DNA of 17,531 nucleotides from Bacteroidales bacterium UBA6346 (GTDB taxonomy: Bacteria; Bacteroidota; Bacteroidia; Bacteroidales; UBA932): assembly GCA_002438905.1 (NCBI GenBank), contig DJSA01000031.1, positions 1-17,531 on the forward strand. Reading direction: 5' to 3'. Below, piece by piece: positions 1 through 6,901 of this stretch. The translations under genes and the position numbers were made by a program. The notes beneath the pieces were generated by a model. That model saw nothing but the letters and a program-made list of their open reading frames with translations, had not been told where the DNA came from and ran no database searches. How positions within the stretch are numbered: position 1 is the stretch's first letter; every line of letters starts with the position of its first letter.

Positions 1-1
1 T

Positions 2-484
2 GTTCCAGTAGAGACAAAGACATATACGCTGAAATTTGGTAAATCATACAATGGGAAGAGTGTGAATAACTATACGACAACATGGACTGCGACAGTGGAT
101 AACTTTACGTGGAATTTGGTAAATTGGAATAATAACCAGAACGGCTGGACCTATGTGAAATGTGGTCCAAAGAATGCAGAATCATCGGCTTCAATTGCCA
201 CAAGCACCGCTATAATAGAACCAATAAAAACTATAGTGATAACGCTGGACAATATAGCAAATGGCTCTGTTTCCTCGATTGCCTTGCAGACGGCGACAAA
301 ATCTGATTTTTCGGATGCTAAAACCATTGAAACAAAGAGTTCGGTATCCCAAGGGAATGTAAGTTTTTCTATACAGTCTCCTTCTGATAATATGTTCTAC
401 AAATTAGTGTTTAATTGCAAAAACACTACAAAAAAGAATAATGGTGTAGCACAAGTATCTAAGATAACATATTCTAACGAATAG
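2..484 (+). CDS. C-terminal fragment of an unidentified, probably secreted protein (5' end outside window)
   Basis: The frame is open from base 2 with no stop, so the gene begins left of the window; the GTG at 62 is internal. About 160 residues are visible, ending in TAG at 482-484. They are rich in Asn, Thr, Ser and aromatic residues, with alternating beta-strand-like stretches and a W-x-Y-V-K-C-G segment around the first third. This composition is familiar from beta-sandwich ends of Bacteroidales secreted or surface proteins. No catalytic motif is visible and I cannot name the family. Codons are AT-rich (many AAT, ATA, AAA), unlike the roughly 50% GC genes that follow, which may mean recent acquisition. 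A strong intrinsic terminator follows 25 bases after the stop, so this is the last gene of its transcript. Confidence 0.75.
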   Translation, partial: VPVETKTYTLKFGKSYNGKSVNNYTTTWTATVDNFTWNLVNWNNNQNGWTYVKCGPKNAESSASIATSTAIIEPIKTIVITLDNIANGSVSSIALQTATKSDFSDAKTIETKSSVSQGNVSFSIQSPSDNMFYKLVFNCKNTTKKNNGVAQVSKITYSNE

Positions 485-508
485 GCAACAATGTCTTTTT
501 ATGGCAGG

Positions 509-536
509 ACAGGGGCGCGGCAGCGTCCCTGTTTTT
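509..536 (+). terminator. Rho-independent terminator of the left-edge gene
   Basis: A 10-bp stem (509-518 with 523-532, one G-T wobble, otherwise complementary) closes a GGCA tetraloop and is followed directly by a T run (532-536). It lies 25 bases past the stop of the plus-strand fragment. On the minus strand the hairpin has no T tail, so it is a weaker candidate for ending the polyprenyl synthetase transcript. Confidence 0.85.
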
Positions 537-591
537 GCTTGTTTAACGAGTTGATAAAGATTTCTCCACTCCGCTTCGCACCGGCCGCTGA

Positions 592-1584
592 TCACTTCGC
601 GCGACCGAGCAGTGACTCAGCGTAGCGTTGAAGCATGGCGTGACCGATGTTTGATATCGGCAGTTGGGCTGCGAATCCGAGTGCCTCCTCGTGGTATTTT
701 CTGATTTCGGCCTTTGCCTCCACATCGATCCCCAATCGGACATAGATTCCGCGCACGGCATCAATTTTCCCAGCCTTCTCGTCATCCGATGCAGTCGGAA
801 GTGCCATCGCATCGAGAAGGGCCTTGCGCATGAACGGGTCTCCGTCAACAAGTTCAAATGCCTTTGTGAGCAGCCAGCTCTTCTTGTTGTTCAGGATGTC
901 TCCACCGATTGACTTGCCGAAAACCGCCGGATCTCCGAATGTGTCAAGATAGTCGTCTGCCACCTGGAATGCCAGCCCGAGGGAATAGGCATATTGGTAA
1001 AGCAGTTCCTGACTCATGATGTCAACGCCTGCGATTATGGCGCCGATCTTCGCGGCGCAGGCAATAAGGACCGCAGTCTTGAGACCGATCATCATGATGT
1101 AGTCGTCCATAGGAACGGATTCTTTGGATTCGAACTCCATATCATACTGCTGACCCTCGCAGACTTGGGCAGCCGTGTCAGAAAACAGTTTCAAGACCTC
1201 CGGCAATTTGTCCGCAGGCGCCTTGCCGAGCAGACGATAACTCTCGATGCACATGGAGTCTCCGGAAAGAATGGCCGTGTTCCCGTCCCATCTCTTCCAG
1301 ACCGTCGGCACTCCGCGGCGCACGGCGGCGTTGTCCATTATGTCATCGTGAATCAGCGTGAAACTATGAAATACCTCGATTGCCGCGGCTGGGGCGAGTA
1401 TGCTTTCGTCAAGCGAATCCTTGAACAGTGAATATGCCATAAGGCAAATCCTCGGCCTGATGCGCTTTCCCCCAATCTGAATCATATACCTCAGCGGCTC
1501 ATACAGCCCCGCCGGCTCTTCAGTGAACCTGAGACTTCCGAAAAGTTCTTTCAGTGTCTCTTCAATCTGTTGTTCCGTAATCAT
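592..1584 (-). CDS. Polyprenyl synthetase (trans-isoprenyl diphosphate synthase)
   Basis: This cytosolic enzyme condenses isopentenyl diphosphate with an allylic diphosphate to make the polyprenyl chains used for quinones and other isoprenoids. The 330 residues show the family landmarks in order: GGKRIRP at 38-44 (diphosphate binding), the first Asp-rich motif DDIMD at 80-84 followed by an RR pair at 88-89, Lys168-Thr169, and the second Asp-rich motif DDYLD at 209-213 within FQVADDYLD, then Lys223 and GGD at 226-228. Length is normal. The first motif is DDxxD without the two-residue insertion of bacterial farnesyl synthases, and Phe sits five residues before it. In archaeal-type geranylgeranyl synthases that pattern limits chain length, so a C15-C20 product is my inference; a longer product cannot be excluded. 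It stands alone, 115 bases downstream of recO. Confidence 0.93.
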   Translation of the reverse strand: MITEQQIEETLKELFGSLRFTEEPAGLYEPLRYMIQIGGKRIRPRICLMAYSLFKDSLDESILAPAAAIEVFHSFTLIHDDIMDNAAVRRGVPTVWKRWDGNTAILSGDSMCIESYRLLGKAPADKLPEVLKLFSDTAAQVCEGQQYDMEFESKESVPMDDYIMMIGLKTAVLIACAAKIGAIIAGVDIMSQELLYQYAYSLGLAFQVADDYLDTFGDPAVFGKSIGGDILNNKKSWLLTKAFELVDGDPFMRKALLDAMALPTASDDEKAGKIDAVRGIYVRLGIDVEAKAEIRKYHEEALGFAAQLPISNIGHAMLQRYAESLLGRAK

Positions 1585-1699
1585 ATCTGTTGTTCTTTAT
1601 GCAAATATATTCACTCAAGTTTCGCGAGTATTCTAACTCATTGCAAATGTTAAACTTATCTCATTAATCAAACGCTCAAGTCCCACGCACCGTTTCTTT

Positions 1700-2425
1700 T
1701 CAAAACAAGTCCTTCAGCACGGCTGCTGAACGGATCTTCAGCGGGTATTCAAGGTGGACTTCGATGTAGGACAGGAACGACTCGATGAGCTCGGAGCGGA
1801 CGGCACCGGTCATCGGAACGAGCATCGCCTCCTCGAAGGGAAGGCACATCAGATTTTGGGCGACAGCGGAATTTCCCTGATTTACGAATGGAGCGAGGTC
1901 TGCAAATTCCGGACGGAATCCGAGGGCGGCAGTCAGTTCCAGAAGAAAAACCAGATGGAAGTTGCTGAAATTTCCATCCATGGCGTCCAAGAGCAGGATC
2001 TTCCGTATGCACCAGTCATAGAGCCCCTCTTCATTCGCCCCTTCTCGCACGGCGCGGAACAGAACCTCGGCCATGAACATCGAGATGCTCGCCTTGTAGA
2101 GATTGCCCCGCAGGCCGTTCAGAGGGAATGATGCCGCGAGACCACTCACCGTCATCATCGCCGAAGATGAGGCTGGGTTCAACGTCACTTCTCCCTCAAT
2201 GATGTTCAGCGGGCTGATCAGACTCGTGACCGCGGCGCGTGCGCCTCCTTTCCGTGATGCGTGCCAAGCCCCTCCCGCGACTGATGATGCTGACGAGACA
2301 GAGCGGAGAAAAAGGCTTTTTCGGCCGTATTCTCGACTCAGGGTGTGCAGGACAAGGGAATTGTCCCCATATTTTGTGGAATTGAGAAGGATGAATTCCA
2401 GTGGTTGTCTGTCGGATCTCGTCAT
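1700..2425 (-). CDS. recO: DNA repair protein RecO
   Basis: RecO binds SSB-coated single-stranded DNA and helps RecR load RecA during gap repair. The 241-residue product has the expected N-terminal OB-fold (about 1-85, with the Y-G-D-N-S-L and S-R-E-Y-G-R segments), then the helical domain with the recognisable F-S-N-F-H-L-V-F-L-L stretch and the L-G-F-R-P-E turn that follows it. The N-terminal domain carries a Ser/Ala/Gly-rich extension near residues 42-60 that is longer than usual for the family. The ATG overlaps the TGA of rdgB by 4 bases (2422-2425), so translation is probably coupled. I do not see the zinc-binding cysteine cluster found in some RecO proteins. Confidence 0.9.
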   Translation of the reverse strand: MTRSDRQPLEFILLNSTKYGDNSLVLHTLSREYGRKSLFLRSVSSASSVAGGAWHASRKGGARAAVTSLISPLNIIEGEVTLNPASSSAMMTVSGLAASFPLNGLRGNLYKASISMFMAEVLFRAVREGANEEGLYDWCIRKILLLDAMDGNFSNFHLVFLLELTAALGFRPEFADLAPFVNQGNSAVAQNLMCLPFEEAMLVPMTGAVRSELIESFLSYIEVHLEYPLKIRSAAVLKDLF

Positions 2426-3177
2426 TTCCCGGCGGTTTTATCCCGTTTTTCCGCCTCCTGCAGCGCGGCCACAACCGCACGTAGAGCCTTGAAACGGTGC
2501 GAGATGAGGTTTTTCAGATGCTCCGGGATTTCGGCCAGGGTCTTTCCGCGGAGTGCCGCTATTTCCTGCTCCGCCAGCCCGGATGACGCGAGTGCCGAAA
2601 GTTCCCCGTCATCCGGTATGAACACCGGGTCGTAGCCGAATCCCCCGCAGCCTGCCTTGTGGAACGCTATCTGCCCTTCAAGCGAACCATCGGAGACGAA
2701 TGTCCGCCCATCGCTGAAAATCAGCGTCACAACACAGCGGAAACGAGCCTTCCGAGCCTCAGGTATGTCCGCTCCGGCTTGTTTTAGTTTAAAAAGCAGT
2801 TTGTCCATGTTGTCTGCGAAATTCTTGTCGTTTCCGGCATATCGGGCAGTATATATCCCAGGTTCGCCCCCGAGCGCGTCGACTTCCAATCCAGAATCAT
2901 CGGCAAAAACAGCGTCAACCTTGCCGGAAACAGCCCACTCAGTATTCCCTGGTGAAGCCATATCTCCGCCATTCTCTATCTGTCTCATGTCACCGAAAAT
3001 TCTGTCCCATATATACTTAGCCTTGAGAAACGAATTCTCCGCGAACGTCGTCCCCGTCTCTTCCGCCTCCCCGTCAATCCCGCATTCCTGCGGCGTCAGC
3101 AGTTCCACGCCTTCACCGAGTATGTCCGACGCCTCGCGCAGCTTTCCCTTGTTCTGTGTGGCAAAAACAACTTTCAT
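2422..3177 (-). CDS. rdgB: dITP/XTP pyrophosphatase (HAM1/RdgB family)
   Basis: The enzyme hydrolyses non-canonical purine nucleoside triphosphates (dITP, XTP, ITP) to monophosphates, keeping them out of DNA and RNA. I start it at the ATG at 3177: this gives the classic N-terminus with T-Q-N-K-G-K at 7-12, whereas the ATG at 3237 would add 20 unrelated residues. Other landmarks are F-A-E-N at 45-48 with Lys52 and Lys54, A-D-D-S-G-L at 92-97 holding the metal-binding and catalytic acids, G-G-F-G-Y-D-P, and S-H-R-F-K-A near the C-terminus. At 251 residues it is about 50 longer than typical. Much of the excess is a hydrophilic insertion at about 58-88, between the F-A-E-N helix and the catalytic strand. 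It is upstream partner of recO and divergent from ssb. Confidence 0.92.
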   Translation of the reverse strand: MKVVFATQNKGKLREASDILGEGVELLTPQECGIDGEAEETGTTFAENSFLKAKYIWDRIFGDMRQIENGGDMASPGNTEWAVSGKVDAVFADDSGLEVDALGGEPGIYTARYAGNDKNFADNMDKLLFKLKQAGADIPEARKARFRCVVTLIFSDGRTFVSDGSLEGQIAFHKAGCGGFGYDPVFIPDDGELSALASSGLAEQEIAALRGKTLAEIPEHLKNLISHRFKALRAVVAALQEAEKRDKTAGK

Positions 3178-3237
3178 ATCCACGAATAAATTTTCAAAAA
3201 CACCGGCAAAATTAAGAAAATATCCCCATAGATTCAT

Positions 3238-3245
3238 TAACTTTG
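3238..3245 (+). promoter_or_regulatory. Possible Bacteroidota -7 element upstream of ssb
   Basis: TAACTTTG, the same octamer as in the two stronger promoters of the window, followed by CG. It would put the transcript start about 50 bases before the ssb ATG. No TTG is found 19-21 bases upstream, so this is only half a promoter match. Confidence 0.3.
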
Positions 3246-3302
3246 CGCGTTAGCGAGTTGCCTTGTGCAATCGTTTTTTCATTATTTTAAAACAGCAAAG
3301 AC

Positions 3303-3791
3303 ATGTCACTGAATAAGGTAATGCTCATCGGAAACGTGGGCGCCGACCCCGAAATCCGTTATCTTGAAGGCTCCGATTCACAGAGCAGCACGAAAGTCGC
3401 AACCATCCGCCTCGCGACTTCTGAACGCTACCGAGACCGTAACAATGAATTGCGGGAAATCACCGAGTGGCACAGCATAACGGCGTGGAGGGGTAATGCC
3501 GACCTCATAGAAAAATATGTCCGTAAAGGCACCCAGCTCTATGTCGAAGGCCGCATACGCACTCGCAGCTGGACCGACCGCGACAATAACACGCGCTACA
3601 CCACCGAGATCCTCGCTGACAGCATCCAACTTCTCGGCCGCCGCTCCGACAACCCAGCAACTGCCACAACTACCCAGCAGCAGCCTGCGGCCGCATCTGC
3701 ACAATCTCATCCAATTCCGCGGCCTGCTGCCCCTCAGCCTGTCGCAGTGCCTTCGCCCGCTACTGATCCTGACGATGACCTTCCGTTCTAA
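3303..3791 (+). CDS. ssb: Single-stranded DNA-binding protein
   Basis: SSB coats single-stranded DNA in replication and repair and recruits partners, RecO among them, through its acidic tip. The 162-residue product has the OB-fold at about 1-112, beginning with the usual M-S-L-N-K-V-M-L-I-G-N-V-G and including the I-T-E-W-H and Y-V-x-K-G-x-x-L-Y-V-E-G-R segments. A flexible linker rich in Pro, Gln, Ala and Thr follows (about 115-155), and then the protein-interaction tip D-D-D-L-P-F at 157-162. All family parts are present and length is normal. It is transcribed alone, divergent from rdgB and convergent with the pseudouridine synthase. Confidence 0.96.
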   Translation: MSLNKVMLIGNVGADPEIRYLEGSDSQSSTKVATIRLATSERYRDRNNELREITEWHSITAWRGNADLIEKYVRKGTQLYVEGRIRTRSWTDRDNNTRYTTEILADSIQLLGRRSDNPATATTTQQQPAAASAQSHPIPRPAAPQPVAVPSPATDPDDDLPF

Positions 3792-3839
3792 ACAGAACAT
3801 CCGATTGAAAAAAGATAGGGAGCCGTTTAAATTTTTTGT

Positions 3840-4601
3840 TCAGTTATTTTGAATGAGCCCGTTGAAATAGCGGGGCGTATTTGTCGTGATTTTCAGTACT
3901 TTATGCGTCACAGGATGGACAATGCTCAATCCTTTGGCGTGCAGGCAGAGACGTCTCGCGGATTTTCCGTCCCCATATTTCGAATCTCCGAGAATAGGAC
4001 AGTGCAGATGCGTTGCTGCCTGCACGCGGATCTGATTCTTGCGACCCGTTTCTAGCAGAAATTCCACAAGCGACCTCTTCCCATCGGTCTTTAGCACTCG
4101 CCAGTTCGTCACGGCCATTTCCCCTCCATTGTCTTCCAGCGAGGAATAAACCATGAAGTTCCTGTCATTTTCAGTCAGCCAGCTCACAATTCTCCCATGC
4201 CTCGTTGCCGCATTTTCTCTGCTTTCATAACCTGCGATTTTCCCCTTGTCCTCATTGACGTCGCTCTCTTTCTTCGATTCCATCGCTTCCGTGTTCTCCG
4301 GTACCCCGTCAACCACAGCGACATATTTCCTCTCCACAACCCTCTCGTTCCAGCCTTCGGTCATAGTCCTCTTCACCCCGAAATCCTTCGCAAACAGCAG
4401 TACCCCAGATGTATCCCTGTCCAGCCGGTGCAGTACATGAGCCTTCACCCGTCCGTTGTACTTATGCATAAGATAGTCATTGACAAACATATACGCCGTC
4501 TCCACATCCTTCCTGTTCCCTGCCACACTCATCAGCCCAGACGGTTTGTCAATCGCCACCAGCCATTTGTCTTCGTATATAATCTCGATCGTCTTTTTCA
4601 T
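3840..4601 (-). CDS. RluA-family RNA pseudouridine synthase
   Basis: The enzyme converts uridine to pseudouridine in rRNA or tRNA; the exact target cannot be read from sequence. The 253 residues lack an N-terminal S4 domain. Key motifs are D-K-P-S-G at 18-22, the catalytic H-R-L-D-R-D-T-S-G at 58-66 (nucleophile Asp61), R-K-Y at 91-93, and E-T-G-R-K-N-Q-I-R-V with G-D-x-K-Y-G in the C-terminal half. An extra hydrophilic stretch of about 34 residues (about 102-135, rich in Glu, Lys, Asp and Asn) separates the V-V-D-G-V-P strand from the I-V-S-W-L strand, which are normally joined by a short loop. The gene is divergent from the HsdR-N-domain gene and shares its control region. Confidence 0.92.
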   Translation of the reverse strand: MKKTIEIIYEDKWLVAIDKPSGLMSVAGNRKDVETAYMFVNDYLMHKYNGRVKAHVLHRLDRDTSGVLLFAKDFGVKRTMTEGWNERVVERKYVAVVDGVPENTEAMESKKESDVNEDKGKIAGYESRENAATRHGRIVSWLTENDRNFMVYSSLEDNGGEMAVTNWRVLKTDGKRSLVEFLLETGRKNQIRVQAATHLHCPILGDSKYGDGKSARRLCLHAKGLSIVHPVTHKVLKITTNTPRYFNGLIQNN

Positions 4602-4620
4602 ATCAGCAGTTTTTCTGCCG

Positions 4621-4628
4621 CAAAGTTA
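4621..4628 (-). promoter_or_regulatory. Possible -7 element of the pseudouridine synthase promoter
   Basis: On the minus strand this reads TAACTTTG followed by CGG, matching the Bacteroidota TAnnTTTG element. It would give a leader of about 13 bases before the ATG at 4601. The -33 region is poor: the nearest minus-strand TTG is 24 bases upstream instead of 19-21. Confidence 0.4.
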
Positions 4629-4629
4629 T

Positions 4630-4640
4630 CCAATCATTGG
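4630..4640. repeat. Short palindrome between divergent promoters
   Basis: CCAATCATTGG: two perfectly complementary 5-base arms around one central base. It sits inside the presumed spacer of the minus-strand promoter and just upstream of the plus-strand -33 element, where an operator could act on both genes. Such a short palindrome can easily occur by chance. Confidence 0.3.
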
Positions 4641-4647
4641 AAATAAG

Positions 4648-4678
4648 TTGAACAAGACTCTATAAAAATGTAACTTTG
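4648..4678 (+). promoter_or_regulatory. Bacteroidota-type promoter for the HsdR-N-domain gene
   Basis: TTG at 4648-4650, exactly 20 bases, then TAACTTTG at 4671-4678: a full match to the primary sigma factor pattern of Bacteroidota. Transcription would start near 4685, giving a leader of about 12 bases before the ATG at 4697. This also argues against starting the gene at the TTG at 4676, which lies inside the -7 element. Confidence 0.75.
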
Positions 4679-4696
4679 CATGTCAAATTTTTGGAT

Positions 4697-5146
4697 ATGG
4701 GTAACGAAATCTGGGATCAACTGCGGAAGAAGATGGTGTCGCTTACGCCCGAAGAAGAGGTGAGGCAGTGGTTCATCGATGCGGTGCTGAAGAGGGCGAT
4801 GGGCGTGCCGGAGCACATGATGATGTCGGAGGTGGGGTTTCGCCTCGGTGGCAAGAGCTTGCGGGCGGACATTGTGGTATATGGGCGGGACGCGAAGCCT
4901 CTGGCTGTTGTGGAGTGCAAAAGGCCGGATGTGGAACTGACGGGAGATGTGCTGATGCAGGTAGTTCGGTATAATATGATTCTGGACGTGAAGTATGTGT
5001 TCATAACCAATGGGAAGAAGAGCGTAGGATTTGTGAAGGATGAGGCTGACGGGCTGACTCGTTTGGCTGATTTTCCGAGATATGCCGAAATGTGTGCAAG
5101 CCGTCTCAATGATGCCATTCAGAGCAAGTCTTCGAGCAAATCATAA
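4697..5146 (+). CDS. Orphan type I restriction HsdR N-terminal-domain protein (PD-(D/E)xK nuclease fold)
   Basis: This 149-residue protein consists of little more than the nuclease-like N-terminal domain of HsdR. The start is the ATG at 4697, 12 bases after the predicted transcript start. The PD-(D/E)xK core is visible: Glu21 on the first helix (T-P-E-E-E-V-R), Asp58 in R-A-D-I-V-V-Y, and Glu73-x-Lys75 in V-V-E-C-K-R-P, followed by a Gln-containing helix (V-L-M-Q-V-V-R-Y) as in this family. All expected catalytic residues are present, so it may be an active nuclease. There is no helicase, methylase or specificity subunit nearby, so it is not part of a type I restriction system here. Similar stand-alone proteins are common in Bacteroidales; their role is unknown to me. 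It precedes cca by 65 bases. Confidence 0.85.
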   Translation: MGNEIWDQLRKKMVSLTPEEEVRQWFIDAVLKRAMGVPEHMMMSEVGFRLGGKSLRADIVVYGRDAKPLAVVECKRPDVELTGDVLMQVVRYNMILDVKYVFITNGKKSVGFVKDEADGLTRLADFPRYAEMCASRLNDAIQSKSSSKS

Positions 5147-5211
5147 TGAAATCGTGAGCTTTGATATGGTGCGGGGGGTGACTTTTGAGGTCGTGAAAAA
5201 TAGGTGAAAAT

Positions 5212-6843
5212 ATGGGAGAATTCAAAGAGTTTCTTGATCATAAAATCTTCAGAATCGTGTCTGAAGTGGCTGAAGAAATGGGCGTGAGGGCCTTTGTGAT
5301 CGGCGGATATGTGCGTGACTGCTTTTTACAGAGGCCTAACAAGGACATCGATATAGTTGTGGAGGGTAGTGGGATAGGACTTGCGCAAAACGTTGCAAGA
5401 CACATCGAGAAACAAGAATGTTTTAAGGGCAAACAAAAATGTTACAACCAAGGCTCCCCCGAGATTCGCACCAATGAAGTCGGATTGGAACAGAATCCCG
5501 AGGAAAAGGATGTGGAAAAGGTGACACACAAAATCCACGTCTCCGTTTTCAAGAACTTCGGGACGGCTATGCTGAAGTATCACGGCATGGAGGTGGAGTT
5601 TGTCGGAGCGAGGAAGGAAAGTTACAGCAAGGAATCCCGCAAACCCATAGTCGAGGACGGGACGCTCCGCGAAGATCAGCTCCGCAGGGACTTCACGATA
5701 AACGCGATGGCGTTCAGCCTCCAGAAGGAAGACTTCGGCGCGCTGGTTGACCCTTTCGGCGGCATACGTGACCTTGCGGCAGGAATAATCCGTACGCCTC
5801 TCGACCCTGACACAACCTACAGCGATGACCCGCTACGGATGATCCGCGCAATACGTTTTGCAACGAAACTTTCCACTCCGGAGCACAAGTTCACGATAGT
5901 CCCCGAGTCCCTTGACTCGATAAGGCGCAACCGCGGCCGTCTGGAAATTCTTTCAAAGGAGCGCATTGTAGAAGAATTAAATAAAATTCTCGTGACGCAG
6001 GCTCCCTCAATGGGATTCCGGCTTCTTGACGAGACAGGGCTTCTGGAGCTGATACTTCCCCAAGTCAGCGCACTCAAGGGTGTTGAATCCGTTGAAGGTC
6101 ACGGGCATAAGGATAATTTTACGCATACGCTTCAGGTTCTAGACAATGTCGCCGCTTTGGAAGCGGAGGCAATTGCGGAGGGACGTCTGAAGGATTATGT
6201 GCTTGAGGGTAGCGGCGAAAAGGCCGCAAAAGTTCGCACCGAGCCTAATGTCTGGCTGCGCTGGGCGGCTCTGCTTCACGATGTCGGAAAGTCCGTGACA
6301 AAACGTTACGATCCCGTTGTAGGCTGGACCTTTCATGGTCATGAGGTTGTAGGGGCGCGGATGGTGCCGAAGATTTTTAAGTCTTTGAAGATGCCTATGA
6401 ACGAGAAGATGGAGTATGTCCGCAAGCTTGTGGCTCTGCATATGCGGCCCATAGCGCTTGTTACCGAGGAGGTTACGGATTCGGCCGTGCGAAGGCTCCT
6501 GTTTGAAGCCGGAGATGATATAGATGACCTGATGATCCTATGCCACGGTGACATAACCTCGAAGAACCTGCGTAAGGTCGAGCGGCTTCATGCCAACTTT
6601 GAGCTCGTAAGCCGCAAGCTTGTGGAGGTGGAGGCCAAGGATGCCGTGCGAAACTTCAAGAACCCGATCAACGGTGAGTATGTTATGCAAGTTTTTGGGA
6701 TTCCACCATGCAGCACCATAGGGGTTCTGAAAGAGTATGTGAAGAACGCGATTCTCGATGGTGAGATTCCCAATGAATTCGAGGCTGCCGATGCCCTGAT
6801 GCGCCAGAAAGCTGCCGAATTGGGGCTTGTGCCGGTTGATTGA
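5212..6843 (+). CDS. cca: CCA tRNA nucleotidyltransferase with HD domain
   Basis: The enzyme builds or repairs the 3' CCA end of tRNAs; a poly(A) polymerase role is the main alternative in this family. The nucleotidyltransferase head has G-G-Y-V-R-D at 31-36 and the metal-binding D-I-D at 45-47, then R-R-D-F-T-I-N-A-M at 158-166 and the D-D-P-L-R-M-I-R-A-I-R-F-A block at 205-217. A C-terminal HD phosphohydrolase domain follows, with His305, L-L-H-D-V-G-K at 354-360 (His356, Asp357) and His375/His377. Total length is 543 residues, longer than the roughly 450-480 I expect. About 42 extra hydrophilic residues lie at 67-108, between the catalytic aspartates and the H-V-S-V-F strand; a smaller one precedes the HD motif. 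The next gene starts about 58 bases on, probably in the same operon. Confidence 0.93.
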   Translation: MGEFKEFLDHKIFRIVSEVAEEMGVRAFVIGGYVRDCFLQRPNKDIDIVVEGSGIGLAQNVARHIEKQECFKGKQKCYNQGSPEIRTNEVGLEQNPEEKDVEKVTHKIHVSVFKNFGTAMLKYHGMEVEFVGARKESYSKESRKPIVEDGTLREDQLRRDFTINAMAFSLQKEDFGALVDPFGGIRDLAAGIIRTPLDPDTTYSDDPLRMIRAIRFATKLSTPEHKFTIVPESLDSIRRNRGRLEILSKERIVEELNKILVTQAPSMGFRLLDETGLLELILPQVSALKGVESVEGHGHKDNFTHTLQVLDNVAALEAEAIAEGRLKDYVLEGSGEKAAKVRTEPNVWLRWAALLHDVGKSVTKRYDPVVGWTFHGHEVVGARMVPKIFKSLKMPMNEKMEYVRKLVALHMRPIALVTEEVTDSAVRRLLFEAGDDIDDLMILCHGDITSKNLRKVERLHANFELVSRKLVEVEAKDAVRNFKNPINGEYVMQVFGIPPCSTIGVLKEYVKNAILDGEIPNEFEAADALMRQKAAELGLVPVD

Positions 6844-6901
6844 AACCTGGGCCATAAGACGGTGCAGGATATTTTTGATGTACATCAAAATGACAATGAA
6901 T

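Noticed and set aside
1602..1609. Minus-strand TATATTTG as promoter of the polyprenyl synthetase
   Set aside because: No TTG lies 19-21 bases upstream, and a six-base match in AT-rich DNA is expected by chance. The same holds for the minus-strand site at 3207-3214 before rdgB.
3178..3237. Twenty-residue N-terminal extension of RdgB from ATG 3237
   Set aside because: The family N-terminus begins at the ATG at 3177 with the nucleotide-binding T-Q-N-K-G-K motif close behind; the extension has no family counterpart.
3792..3839. Terminator between ssb and the convergent pseudouridine synthase
   Set aside because: A and T runs are present but I could find no stable hairpin.
4676..5146. Longer HsdR-N protein starting at TTG 4676
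   Set aside because: That codon is part of the -7 promoter element; the ATG at 4697 fits the promoter and the family.
4697..5146. Type I restriction-modification locus
   Set aside because: No methylase, specificity or helicase subunit is present; neighbours are housekeeping genes.
5147..5211. Promoter before cca
   Set aside because: A TTTG and a CTTTTG are present, but spacing and the TA of the -7 element do not fit.
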